DNA of 64,000 bases from Prodigiosinella aquatilis (GTDB lineage Bacteria > Pseudomonadota > Gammaproteobacteria > Enterobacterales > Enterobacteriaceae): the NCBI GenBank assembly GCA_030388725.1, contig CP128857.1, positions 4,092,001-4,156,000 of the forward strand. Direction: 5' to 3'. Shown in pieces: positions 25,766-34,618 of this stretch. Each line of letters starts with the position of its first letter. Position 1 is the stretch's first letter. The notes beneath the pieces are model-generated. The model was not told the DNA's origin. It did not search any database and was given only the letters and a program-made list of their open reading frames with translations. Position numbers and translations under genes: made by a program.

Positions 25766-25985
25766 CCAATCAGCAAGGTAAGCACACAAATACTCAGAGA
25801 GTACGGTTTGTGGCTTTGACCGTACTCTCTTTCAGTACTGCCATTAACTACACCAGTCGTGCCACAATAAGTGTGGTTTGTGGCCCACGATCTCAACGCT
25901 TCAACACTGACAACAGCCCGCTACACTCGGCTTTCTTCTGGTGCCATACTCTTGCTATTTTCCGACTACCCGACCTTTCTTGTGA
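25762..25985 (+). pseudogene. Truncated second MFS (ACS-family) permease
   Basis: The frame from 25762 gives an MFS N-terminus: a hydrophobic stretch, NYTSRATISVV (compare the family NYLDRATLSV), then SAFFWCHTLAIF matching the SAFFWxYxLxQIP motif of helix 2. After about 75 residues the similarity stops, and the rest of the open frame reads through the yacL region on the opposite strand. Only the first tenth or so of a permease survives. Confidence 0.65.
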
Positions 25986-26019
25986 GGTTACACTTCGCAC
26001 TATATTACTATCGGATATT

Positions 26020-26382
26020 TCAACTTTTTTGCACAAACGCCCGATATTTCACAACCAGATCGAGAAAATCATCCAGCCCACACAGCGACAGACTTTCCTC
26101 GTCGTAATAGCTCATACCTTCTTCTATCTCATCACCATCAAGTTCAAGCTGATTTGCACGAATCAAGACTTCTTCACTGTCTAACAATAATGTGTACTCA
26201 TGCCCGATATGCTGCCACTGGCGTTCACTTCCAGCGATATCACGCGCCGCATTTTCAATCTCGTCCAGGAGTACCAACTGACTTTTTACTTCCTCATTAA
26301 ACCAATGCCCAACTGCCTCATGCCCCATCGACATTTTGACAATTACCTGACCAGTCAGATCGCGTAAAAATTCATAGTCCAT
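26020..26382 (-). CDS. yacL: YacL family protein (UPF0231)
   Basis: This acidic 120-residue protein starts MDYEFLRDLTGQVIVKMSMGH, the YacL N-terminus, and ends in a segment with LSLCGLDDFLDLVVKYRAF. I start at 26382, eight codons inside the longest frame, to match the family. It follows acnB on the same strand as in E. coli, where its function is unknown. The acnB terminator lies between acnB and this gene, so it probably has its own promoter or depends on read-through. Confidence 0.88.
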   Translation of the reverse strand: MDYEFLRDLTGQVIVKMSMGHEAVGHWFNEEVKSQLVLLDEIENAARDIAGSERQWQHIGHEYTLLLDSEEVLIRANQLELDGDEIEEGMSYYDEESLSLCGLDDFLDLVVKYRAFVQKS

Positions 26383-26462
26383 GATGATTCTCCTGTGAGT
26401 ACGCAATAGTCAGTGTAGCTACCAGGCGGAGATGCCGTAGTGACAGCCCGCAAATTGACAGT

Positions 26463-26494
26463 AAAAAAGGGAGGCCAAACGGCCTCCCTTTTAT
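26463..26494. terminator. Rho-independent terminator after acnB
   Basis: AAAAGGGAGGCC, loop AAAC, then GGCCTCCCTTTT forms a 12-pair stem with a T run in either direction. It lies 20 bases past the acnB stop codon. Confidence 0.88.
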
Positions 26495-26514
26495 GCGGGC
26501 ATAACTATAACGGT

Positions 26515-29112
26515 TTAAACGGCGGTCTGGAAGATCACCGCATCCGCTTTTTCCGTATACTGCTGTAAGTGGTCAAAATTCAGGTAACGATAGGTATCGT
26601 TCGCGGTTTTGTCCACCTGTGCCATGTAGGTCTGGTACTCTTCCGGCATCGGCAAACGGCCCAACAGGGCGGAAACCGCCGCCAGCTCCGCTGACGCCAG
26701 ATAGACATTCGCGCCATTACCCAAACGGTTCGGGAAGTTACGCGTCGACGTGGACACTACCGTCGCCCCTTCCGCCACTCGTGCCTGATTCCCCATGCAC
26801 AGCGAGCAACCGGGAATTTCAATCCGCGCGCCACTCTTGCCAAACACGCTGTAGTAGCCTTCTTCCGTTAACTGCGCGGCATCCATCCGTGTCGGTGGTG
26901 CCACCCACAGCCGGGTCGGCAACTGGCCTTTATGCTGATCCAGCAATTTCCCCGCCGCCCGGAAATGGCCGATGTTGGTCATGCAAGAGCCGATGAACAC
27001 TTCATCAATCTTGCTGTTCGCCACATCAGATAACAGGCGGGCGTCATCCGGATCGTTCGGCGCACACAGGATCGGCTCCTTGACTTGCGCCAAATCGATC
27101 TCGATCACCGCGGCGTATTCCGCATCCGCATCCGCTTCCAGCAACGTCGGCTCCGCCAGCCATTTTTCCATCCCCTGAATGCGACGCTCCAACGTGCGAC
27201 GGTCGCCATAACCTTCGGCAATCATCCACTTCAGCAAGACGATGTTGGAGTGGAGATATTCGATGATCGGCGCCTTGTCCAGTTTGATGGTGCAACCCGC
27301 CGCCGAACGCTCGGCAGACGCATCCGCCAGTTCAAACGCCTGCTCGACCTTGAGATCCGGCAACCCTTCAATTTCCAGAATACGGCCGGAAAAGATGTTT
27401 TTCTTGCCTTTCTTCTCGACAGTCAGCAACCCCTGCTGAATGGCGTAATAAGGGATCGCGTGCACCAAATCCCGCAGCGTGATACCTGGTTGCATTTTGC
27501 CTTTGAAACGCACCAGTACCGACTCCGGCATATCCAGCGGCATCACGCCTGTCGCCGCCGCAAACGCCACCAGCCCCGACCCCGCCGGGAAAGAAATGCC
27601 TATCGGGAAACGGGTGTGCGAATCCCCTCCGGTACCGACCGTATCCGGCAGCAGCATCCGGTTCAGCCAGGAGTGGATGATACCGTCACCGGGACGTAGC
27701 GACACACCGCCACGGTTCATGATGAAATCGGGCAGCGTATGGTGTGTGGTGACATCAACCGGTTTCGGGTAGGCGGCGGTATGACAGAAAGATTGCATCA
27801 CCAGGTCCGCCGAGAAACCAAGGCAGGCCAGATCCTTCAGCTCGTCACGGGTCATCGGACCGGTAGTGTCCTGCGACCCCACCGACGTCATCTTCGGTTC
27901 GCAATATTCGTTCGGACGAACACCGGCCACGCCACAGGCGCGCCCCACCATTTTCTGCGCCAGCGAGAAGCCTTTGCTGCTGGCGGCGACCGCTTTGGCG
28001 ATACGGAAGACATCGCTGGACGGTAATCCGAGCGATTCGCGGGCTTTGGTGGTCAACCCACGGCCAATAATCAACGGAATACGTCCACCGGCACGCACTT
28101 CGTCGAGTAACACGTCGGTTTTCAACTCAAAGGTCGCCAACAGCGCATCAGTATCATGATGACGCACTTCCCCTTTGTAGGGGTAAATGTCGATCACGTC
28201 GCCCATATTCAGTTTGGCAACATCGACTTCAATTGGTAATGCACCCGCATCTTCCATCGTGTTGAAGAAAATCGGCGCGATTTTACCCCCCAGCACCACG
28301 CCACCGGCGCGTTTGTTCGGGACGTTGGGAATATCGTCCCCCATAAACCACAGCACCGAATTGGTGGCCGATTTACGGGACGAGCCGGTTCCCACCACAT
28401 CGCCCACATAAGCCAGCGGGAACCCTTTCTGATCCAGCGCCTGCAACTGTTTGATGGGCCCCACCACGCCGGGTTGATCCGGCTCAATGCCGTCACGGGC
28501 ATTTTTCAACATCGCCAGAGCATGCAGCGGAATGTCGGGACGGGACCAGGCATCCGGTGCCGGAGACAGGTCATCAGTGTTGGTTTCTCCCGTCACCTTG
28601 AAAACGGTCACGGTAATTTTTTCTGCCAGCGCCGGGCGAGACAGGAACCATTCGGCCTCCGACCAGGATTGGATCACCTGTTTGGCGTAAGCATTACCAG
28701 CCTTGGCTTTCTCTTCCACATCATAGAAGTTGTCAAACATCAACAGGGTGTGAGACAACGCCGTGACGGCGATGGGCGCCAGCGTGGGGTTTTCCAGCGC
28801 GTCAATCAGTGGATGAATATTGTATCCACCCTGCATGGTACCCAACAGTTCGGTGGCTTTTTCCGGCGTAATAAGGGGAGACACAGCTTCACCCTTGGTG
28901 ATGGCGGCCAGGAAACCCGCTTTGACGTAGGCCGCCTCATCAACACCCGGCGGAACGCGATTGACTAACAGATCGACTAAAAATGCTTCTTCACCAGCGG
29001 GAGGATTCTTCAGCAATTCCACCAATGCCGCCATCTGTGCGGCGTCTAATGGTTTAGGAACGATCCCTTGTGCAGCCCGCTCGGCTACGTGCTTACGATA
29101 TTCTTCTAGCAC
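26515..29112 (-). CDS. acnB: Bifunctional aconitate hydratase 2 / 2-methylisocitrate dehydratase
   Basis: The 865-residue enzyme interconverts citrate and isocitrate in the TCA cycle and can act in the methylcitrate cycle. It starts with the AcnB-specific N-terminal domain (LEEYRKHVAERAA) and carries the [4Fe-4S] cysteines in GSCMTNIG and PGCSLCMG, with a third candidate in QSFCHTAAY. The length equals E. coli AcnB. The start is GTG after GAGGAGAAA. It sits in the conserved lpdA-acnB-yacL order but with an extra hydrolase gene between lpdA and acnB. Confidence 0.96.
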   Translation of the reverse strand: MLEEYRKHVAERAAQGIVPKPLDAAQMAALVELLKNPPAGEEAFLVDLLVNRVPPGVDEAAYVKAGFLAAITKGEAVSPLITPEKATELLGTMQGGYNIHPLIDALENPTLAPIAVTALSHTLLMFDNFYDVEEKAKAGNAYAKQVIQSWSEAEWFLSRPALAEKITVTVFKVTGETNTDDLSPAPDAWSRPDIPLHALAMLKNARDGIEPDQPGVVGPIKQLQALDQKGFPLAYVGDVVGTGSSRKSATNSVLWFMGDDIPNVPNKRAGGVVLGGKIAPIFFNTMEDAGALPIEVDVAKLNMGDVIDIYPYKGEVRHHDTDALLATFELKTDVLLDEVRAGGRIPLIIGRGLTTKARESLGLPSSDVFRIAKAVAASSKGFSLAQKMVGRACGVAGVRPNEYCEPKMTSVGSQDTTGPMTRDELKDLACLGFSADLVMQSFCHTAAYPKPVDVTTHHTLPDFIMNRGGVSLRPGDGIIHSWLNRMLLPDTVGTGGDSHTRFPIGISFPAGSGLVAFAAATGVMPLDMPESVLVRFKGKMQPGITLRDLVHAIPYYAIQQGLLTVEKKGKKNIFSGRILEIEGLPDLKVEQAFELADASAERSAAGCTIKLDKAPIIEYLHSNIVLLKWMIAEGYGDRRTLERRIQGMEKWLAEPTLLEADADAEYAAVIEIDLAQVKEPILCAPNDPDDARLLSDVANSKIDEVFIGSCMTNIGHFRAAGKLLDQHKGQLPTRLWVAPPTRMDAAQLTEEGYYSVFGKSGARIEIPGCSLCMGNQARVAEGATVVSTSTRNFPNRLGNGANVYLASAELAAVSALLGRLPMPEEYQTYMAQVDKTANDTYRYLNFDHLQQYTEKADAVIFQTAV

Positions 29113-29578
29113 GACTTTCTCCTCGCTCTCATTGTCTTAATTAACCCGGCGCTCTGCTTCCGGTTGTGATGTCCATGCCTGAATGTAAGCGTGTGGATGT
29201 AGGGTCAGAGTGTCCGGTCCAGCCTGTTGAGCATATCAGGATTTGAATTGATTGTTAATTCATTCACATAATAGCAACATTGTTTTGTTACTTAATCGAT
29301 TCACGTCTCAATATGACCCTATTGTTACTGTCTGTATTGCCAGAATAGCACGTAATTTGCAGGCCGCTCTAGCATATAAAAGACAAAAGAAGTGTTTCGC
29401 TAAAAAGCAAAAGAAACTCAAAATAACAATGAGTTAAGAAAGAGATAGTTCGACTATGTCCGCAATATGGCACCACCTGGTATTGCCGCCAATGTCAGCC
29501 CTCATCATTCTGAGGACTGACTGAAAATGCAGTGTCAAACTACGCCGATATACAGAGAATTTCTCTCCAGAGAAGTGA
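29113..29578. other. Promoter region of acnB, with a Cra-like site
   Basis: No gene is seen in these 466 bases. On the minus strand 29292-29303 reads TGAATCGATTAA, close to the Cra (FruR) consensus TGAAWCGWTTCA, about 180 bases from the acnB start. The rest is AT-rich, and the acnB promoter must lie within it. The Cra assignment is tentative. Confidence 0.4.
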
Positions 29579-30751
29579 CTACTTTTTCTCCGGCATCAGC
29601 CAACGATCCAACCATTGAAAAGCCACATCCTGCTGCTCCTGATAAAACACATGCCCTAATTCCGGCCAGATACGTGTTTCCAGCTTGTCGTCGGCATGTT
29701 GTGAACGCCAGACTCGGTGCATTTTGTCATAAGCGTCTTCTACCGCGCTGACGGGGAAGAGTTTATCCTTGCCACCGTTGAAGACCAACATCGGTTTGGG
29801 AGCAGCAATACTGGCCACATCAGGGAAATCGAAATAGGATGATAATCCTGGATGTAGCATGTAAAACGACGACTGACCACGCAATACGTTGTTGCCTGGT
29901 GTCATCAACCCTTCGTAGGTTCCCATCCAGGAAACCGCTACTGTTGCGGCGGCTTTGTTAGACAACGCCGCCAATTGCCAGGCACGGTACGCGCCCATCG
30001 AAAAACCTACGATGCCAATACGTTGCGGGTCGACCTGTTTCAGCGAGGCAAGGAAGTCAAGCGTTCTCATATCTTCATACGCCATCGTTCCCGCCAGTGA
30101 ACGTCCCAGATTGAAGAAATTACTGGCCAACGCCTGCTGCTGTTCATATTTCAACGGCCCACGATCACCCCAGCCAATGGCATCCACTGCCAACACCACA
30201 TAACCACGCTTGGCCAGTTCGTCACCCACAAATCGGCCAGTAAAATATTTATCTGCCCATGCCTGCGCCGACGTCAGTTGTGCTTCATCCCCCCATGGCT
30301 TAATCATTTTCTCTTTGCCGATATCAAACTTCGCGCCATGGTCATGCAGCAAAATCACTGCCGGATGAGGGCCAGGTGTTTTTGGGATGAGTAGCAGTCC
30401 AAGCACTCGGCTCTCGTCTGTCAGATTAAATGCCACTTTTTCAGCTTTATAACTGCCGCGATCCTGTTGATCCACCATTTGCGGATCAAACGCTTTACTG
30501 GAATCTGGCGTCAGTAACAATGTACGAACCTTATTTCGTGACTGTACTTTCCACTGACTGAAATTCTTATCGTGCCCAGACAGCCAAGAGTCTGAATAAG
30601 TCATCTGCTGCTTGAGTTGCGGATAGAACGTTGGCAACGCGTCTTCAGTAACCGCGGAGGTTTGGTAATCCTTGTCGTTAGCCATCAGTGAAGAACTTAC
30701 CAGACACATTGTCAGCAAACAGAGGGTGTTACGTAATCGGTTCAGTTTCAT
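29579..30751 (-). CDS. Exported alpha/beta hydrolase (dienelactone hydrolase / acetyl xylan esterase-like)
   Basis: The 390-residue protein has a signal peptide cleaved near Ser-Leu-Met-Ala (about residue 24). A catalytic triad is readable as Ser in GFSMG, Asp in NGGKDKLFP and His in LGHVFY. Other fold markers are LLLIPKTPGPHPAVILLHDH and DAIGWGDR. Such large DLH-like enzymes often deacylate plant polysaccharides, so a cell-wall esterase acting outside the cytoplasm is possible. It is inserted between lpdA and acnB, where E. coli has no gene. The start at 30751 follows GGTGAG. The substrate is unknown. Confidence 0.8.
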   Translation of the reverse strand: MKLNRLRNTLCLLTMCLVSSSLMANDKDYQTSAVTEDALPTFYPQLKQQMTYSDSWLSGHDKNFSQWKVQSRNKVRTLLLTPDSSKAFDPQMVDQQDRGSYKAEKVAFNLTDESRVLGLLLIPKTPGPHPAVILLHDHGAKFDIGKEKMIKPWGDEAQLTSAQAWADKYFTGRFVGDELAKRGYVVLAVDAIGWGDRGPLKYEQQQALASNFFNLGRSLAGTMAYEDMRTLDFLASLKQVDPQRIGIVGFSMGAYRAWQLAALSNKAAATVAVSWMGTYEGLMTPGNNVLRGQSSFYMLHPGLSSYFDFPDVASIAAPKPMLVFNGGKDKLFPVSAVEDAYDKMHRVWRSQHADDKLETRIWPELGHVFYQEQQDVAFQWLDRWLMPEKK

Positions 30752-30860
30752 TATTATTCTCACCATAAAAATAAAACAATGTTTCTTTTATAGGGAGTTG
30801 ATTGTAATTGACAGAAATAAGAACGGCGGAAGAGAAGTGAAATTCTGCGATATAGGTAGA

Positions 30861-30886
30861 AAAAAATCCGGCAACATGTGCCGGAT
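30861..30886 (-). terminator. Rho-independent terminator after lpdA
   Basis: On the minus strand ATCCGGCA, loop CATGT, TGCCGGAT is followed by TTTTTT. It lies about 180 bases past the lpdA stop, between lpdA and the hydrolase gene, so it isolates the two. Confidence 0.8.
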
Positions 30887-31064
30887 AGAATATGAAATGC
30901 TTAATGGAGCGTCCCAGGCTTCAGACAGCGATACGGGGAATGTCGATCGTTTAAATGCCCAGGTACTCGGGGTGGCCCACAGGATGAGGTATCCCTTTGG
31001 GAACCTCTCCCATGGCTTCTCCCTGAAATTCAGCCTAAGTGACCGGTATCAGAGATGGAAAAAT

Positions 31065-32489
31065 TTATTTCTTTTTTGCTTTAGGATTCGGCAAGTCAGT
31101 AATGCTGCCTTCGAAAATCTCGGCTGCCAGACCAACAGATTCATGCAACGTCGGGTGCGCATGAATAGTCAGTGCGATATCTTCCGCATCGCAACCCATC
31201 TCAATCGCCAGACCGATTTCACCCAACAGTTCACCACCGTTAGTACCGACAATCGCACCACCAATAACACGATGGGTCTCTTTGTCGAAAATCAGTTTGG
31301 TCATACCATCTGCGCAGTCAGACGCAATAGCACGTCCAGAGGCTGCCCATGGGAAAGTTGCGGTTTCGTAGCTGATGCCTTTCTCTTTGGCTTCTTTCTC
31401 GGTCAAGCCCACCCACGCCACTTCTGGTTCAGTGTAGGCAATGGACGGGATGACTTTCGGGTCGAAATAGTGTTTCTTGCCAGCGATAACTTCAGCTGCC
31501 ACATGTCCCTCATGCACACCTTTATGCGCCAGCATAGGCTGGCCTACGATGTCGCCGATAGCATAGATGTGGGGTACGTTGGTACGCATCTGTTTGTCGA
31601 CATGAATGAAACCACGATCGTCGACTTCCACGCCAGCCTGACCTGCATCCAGCAGTTTACCATTTGGTACACGACCAATCGCTACCAGCACCGCGTCATA
31701 ACGCTGTGGTTCGGCAGGCGCTTTTTTGCCTTCCATTGTGACATAGATACCATCTTCTTTGGCTTCGACAGCGGTCACTTTGGTTTCCAGCATCAGGGTG
31801 AATTTCTTGCTGATGCGTTTGGTAAACACTTTAACGACATCTTTATCCGCTGCCGGAATGACTTGATCCAACATTTCAACCACGTCGATCTGTGAACCAA
31901 GAGCATGATAAACAGTACCCATTTCCAGACCGATGATACCGCCGCCCATGAGCAGCATGCGTCCTGGAACGGTTTTCAGCTCCAGCGCATCAGTAGAATC
32001 CCATATGCGTGGATCTTCATGTGGAATGAATGGCAACTGAATCGGACGGGAACCTGCCGCGATAATGGCGTTATCGAAATTAACGGTAGTTTTGCCGTTT
32101 TCACCATCGACAACCAGCGTATTCGGGCCGGTAAATTTACCCAGACCGTTAATCACTTTAACTTTACGGCCTTTCGCCATACCAGCCAGACCACCCGTCA
32201 GCTGGTTGATGACTTTTTCTTTCCAGGTCCGAATTTTGTCGATGTCAGTCTGCGGTTCACCAAACACAATGCCGTGTTCCGCCAGCGCTTTGGCTTCTTC
32301 AATGACTTTGGCTACGTGCAGTAATGCTTTCGAGGGGATACAACCTACATTCAGACACACACCACCCAGGGTGGCATAACGTTCTACCAGTACGGTGTCC
32401 AGACCTAAATCTGCGCAACGGAATGCTGCAGAATATCCTGCAGGACCCGCGCCAAGCACCACCACTTGAGCTTTAATTTCAGTACTCAT
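31065..32489 (-). CDS. lpdA: Dihydrolipoyl dehydrogenase (E3)
   Basis: The 474-residue flavoprotein reoxidises dihydrolipoyl groups of the pyruvate and 2-oxoglutarate dehydrogenase complexes and the glycine cleavage system. The redox disulfide is in GGVCLNVGCIPSK (about 43-55), the FAD and NAD motifs are GAGPAGYSAA and GGGIIGLEMG, and the C-terminal base is His in HAHPTLHES. I use the second of two adjacent ATG codons because its spacing to GAGG is better. It lies downstream of aceF with a terminator between, so like E. coli lpd it probably has its own promoter as well. Confidence 0.95.
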   Translation of the reverse strand: MSTEIKAQVVVLGAGPAGYSAAFRCADLGLDTVLVERYATLGGVCLNVGCIPSKALLHVAKVIEEAKALAEHGIVFGEPQTDIDKIRTWKEKVINQLTGGLAGMAKGRKVKVINGLGKFTGPNTLVVDGENGKTTVNFDNAIIAAGSRPIQLPFIPHEDPRIWDSTDALELKTVPGRMLLMGGGIIGLEMGTVYHALGSQIDVVEMLDQVIPAADKDVVKVFTKRISKKFTLMLETKVTAVEAKEDGIYVTMEGKKAPAEPQRYDAVLVAIGRVPNGKLLDAGQAGVEVDDRGFIHVDKQMRTNVPHIYAIGDIVGQPMLAHKGVHEGHVAAEVIAGKKHYFDPKVIPSIAYTEPEVAWVGLTEKEAKEKGISYETATFPWAASGRAIASDCADGMTKLIFDKETHRVIGGAIVGTNGGELLGEIGLAIEMGCDAEDIALTIHAHPTLHESVGLAAEIFEGSITDLPNPKAKKK

Positions 32490-32685
32490 CATGACCTCTT
32501 GTTTTGTTTGTCCGGCGGGTCAGACGTCATTTTTATGGCGAGTTAATTCAAGCACGCCCTTCATCCACCGGGACGCTTCCACCGCCAGCAGTTTACAGAA
32601 TTGTTAATAATCTGCAAAGCATGTTCGGGTGAACAGTGTCTCAACCGCCGCAGGAGAGCATGCTCCGACCTGCGGCACTGACGTT

Positions 32686-32716
32686 AACAAAAAGGCTGGC
32701 CACAGAGCCAGCCTTT
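32686..32716 (-). terminator. Stem-loop terminator between aceF and lpdA
   Basis: AAAGGCTGGC at 32691-32700 pairs with GCCAGCCTTT at 32707-32716 around a six-base loop. On the minus strand a run of T follows. It starts four bases past the aceF stop and would limit read-through into lpdA. Confidence 0.85.
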
Positions 32717-32720
32717 ACCG

Positions 32721-34604
32721 TTACATCACCAGACGACGAATGTCTGCCATTATCGTACTGATATATGCGGCGAAACGTGCACCCGCAGCACCATCAATGA
32801 CACGATGGTCGAAGGACAGTGACAGCGGCAACATCAGACGCGGAGCAAACTCTTTGCCGTTCCAGACCGGCTTCATGGACGATTTTGACACGCCCAGAAT
32901 AGCCACTTCCGGTGCATTGACGATCGGCGTAAACGCCGTTCCGCCGATGCCGCCAAGGCTGGAAATAGTAAAGCAGCCACCCTGCATATCAGATGCGGTC
33001 AGCTTACCATCGCGAGCTTTCTTGGAGATAATCGCCAGTTCGCGGGACAATTCAATGATGCCTTTGTTGTTAACATCACGGAATACCGGAACCACCAGAC
33101 CATTCGGTGTATCAACCGCCACGCCGATATTGATATATTTCTTCAGTGTCAGCTTCTGACCATCTTCAGAAATAGAGCTGTTGAAACGTGGGAATTCTTC
33201 CAGCGCTTTGGCAGCGGCTTTCATCAGGAAGACCAGCGGCGTGATTTTCACGTCCAGTCTCTTCTTCTCGGCTTCCAGGTTCTGCTGTTTACGGAATACT
33301 TCTACTTCAGTGATATCAGCTTCATCGAACTGCGTAACATGCGGGATCATTACCCAGTTACGGCTCAGGTTGGCACCAGATATTTTCTGGATACGACCCA
33401 GTTCAACTTCCTCAATCTCACCAAACTTGCTGAAATCCACTTTCGGCCACGGCAGCATACCAGGCAGACCGCCACCGGTAGCACCAGCACCAGCGGCAGG
33501 AGCGGATTCAGCGCGTTTCACCGCGTCTTTCACATACGCCTGAACGTCTTCGCGCAGGATACGACCTTTACGGCCGGTCCCCTTCACTTTCGCCAGATTG
33601 ACGCCAAATTCGCGCGCCAAACGACGGATAACCGGAGTGGCATGAATATAAGCGTCGTTTTCGGCAAACTCGCCCTTGCTGTCCGCGTTGGCAACCGCGG
33701 GGGCAGCAACTTTCTCTGCTTTAGCCGCCGGTGCCGTATCTTCTTTCTTCGCCGCCGACGCAGCAGCAGGAGCTGCACCTTCAACTTCAAAGATCATAAT
33801 CAGCGAACCGGTTTTCACCTTATCGCCAGTGCTTATCTTGATTTCTTTCACGATACCGGCAAACGGCGCCGGGACTTCCATAGAGGCTTTGTCGCCTTCC
33901 ACAGTGATCAGTGACTGTTCAGCGGCCACTTTGTCGCCCACTTTCACCATCACTTCGGTAACTTCAACTTCATCACCGCCGATATCAGGCACATTCACAT
34001 CTTTTGCTGCGGAAACACTACTGACCACCGCCGAGGCAGTCTCAGCAGCGACGGGCGCCGTGCCACCCACGTTGAAAACCATAATCAGCGAGCCGGTTTT
34101 CACTTTGTCGCCAGTGCTTATCTTGATTTCTTTCACGATACCGGCAAATGGTGCCGGGACTTCCATCGAAGCTTTGTCGCCTTCTACGGTGATCAGAGAC
34201 TGTTCCGCTTCAACCTTGTCACCCACCTTCACCATCACATCGGTAACTTCAACTTCATCCGAACCGATGTCTGGTACTTCAACCTCTTTGGCGACACTGG
34301 CAGTCGCAGCAACCGGTGTAGCCGCTGCTTTATTCTCTTCGACTTTGGCGGGTGCAGCCGCAACAGCACTGTCAGCAGAATCAAAAATCATAATCAATTT
34401 ACCGGTAGCAACCTTGTCGCCCACCGCCACTTTGATCTCTTTAACCACGCCCGACTGAGGTGAAGGGACTTCCATAGAAGCCTTATCACCTTCTACCGTG
34501 ATCAGCGACTGTTCTGCTTCAACTTTATCGCCGACTTTCACCATCACTTCGGTGACTTCAACTTCATCTGCACCGATATCCGGTACGTTGATTTCGATAG
34601 CCAT
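32721..34604 (-). CDS. aceF: Pyruvate dehydrogenase complex, dihydrolipoyl acetyltransferase (E2)
   Basis: The 627-residue E2 has three N-terminal lipoyl domains, each with GDKASMEVP, giving lipoyl lysines at 41, 144 and 239. Ala/Pro/Lys-rich linkers join them. A peripheral-subunit-binding domain lies at about 319-360, and the catalytic domain ends with the active-site DHRVIDGAAG. It transfers the acetyl group to CoA and forms the core of the complex. It starts 14 bases after aceE and is co-transcribed with it. Lipoyl domains 2 and 3 are nearly identical over about 40 residues. Confidence 0.96.
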   Translation of the reverse strand: MAIEINVPDIGADEVEVTEVMVKVGDKVEAEQSLITVEGDKASMEVPSPQSGVVKEIKVAVGDKVATGKLIMIFDSADSAVAAAPAKVEENKAAATPVAATASVAKEVEVPDIGSDEVEVTDVMVKVGDKVEAEQSLITVEGDKASMEVPAPFAGIVKEIKISTGDKVKTGSLIMVFNVGGTAPVAAETASAVVSSVSAAKDVNVPDIGGDEVEVTEVMVKVGDKVAAEQSLITVEGDKASMEVPAPFAGIVKEIKISTGDKVKTGSLIMIFEVEGAAPAAASAAKKEDTAPAAKAEKVAAPAVANADSKGEFAENDAYIHATPVIRRLAREFGVNLAKVKGTGRKGRILREDVQAYVKDAVKRAESAPAAGAGATGGGLPGMLPWPKVDFSKFGEIEEVELGRIQKISGANLSRNWVMIPHVTQFDEADITEVEVFRKQQNLEAEKKRLDVKITPLVFLMKAAAKALEEFPRFNSSISEDGQKLTLKKYINIGVAVDTPNGLVVPVFRDVNNKGIIELSRELAIISKKARDGKLTASDMQGGCFTISSLGGIGGTAFTPIVNAPEVAILGVSKSSMKPVWNGKEFAPRLMLPLSLSFDHRVIDGAAGARFAAYISTIMADIRRLVM

Positions 34605-34618
34605 GTAATCTTTACCTC

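Noticed and set aside
27085..27699. Plus-strand frame of 204 codons
   Set aside because: Opposite acnB, which is full length and conserved; Arg/His-rich nonsense composition.
30672..31895. Plus-strand open frame of 407 codons
   Set aside because: It is antisense to lpdA and overlaps the start of the hydrolase gene; its protein has no motif, and lpdA is certain.
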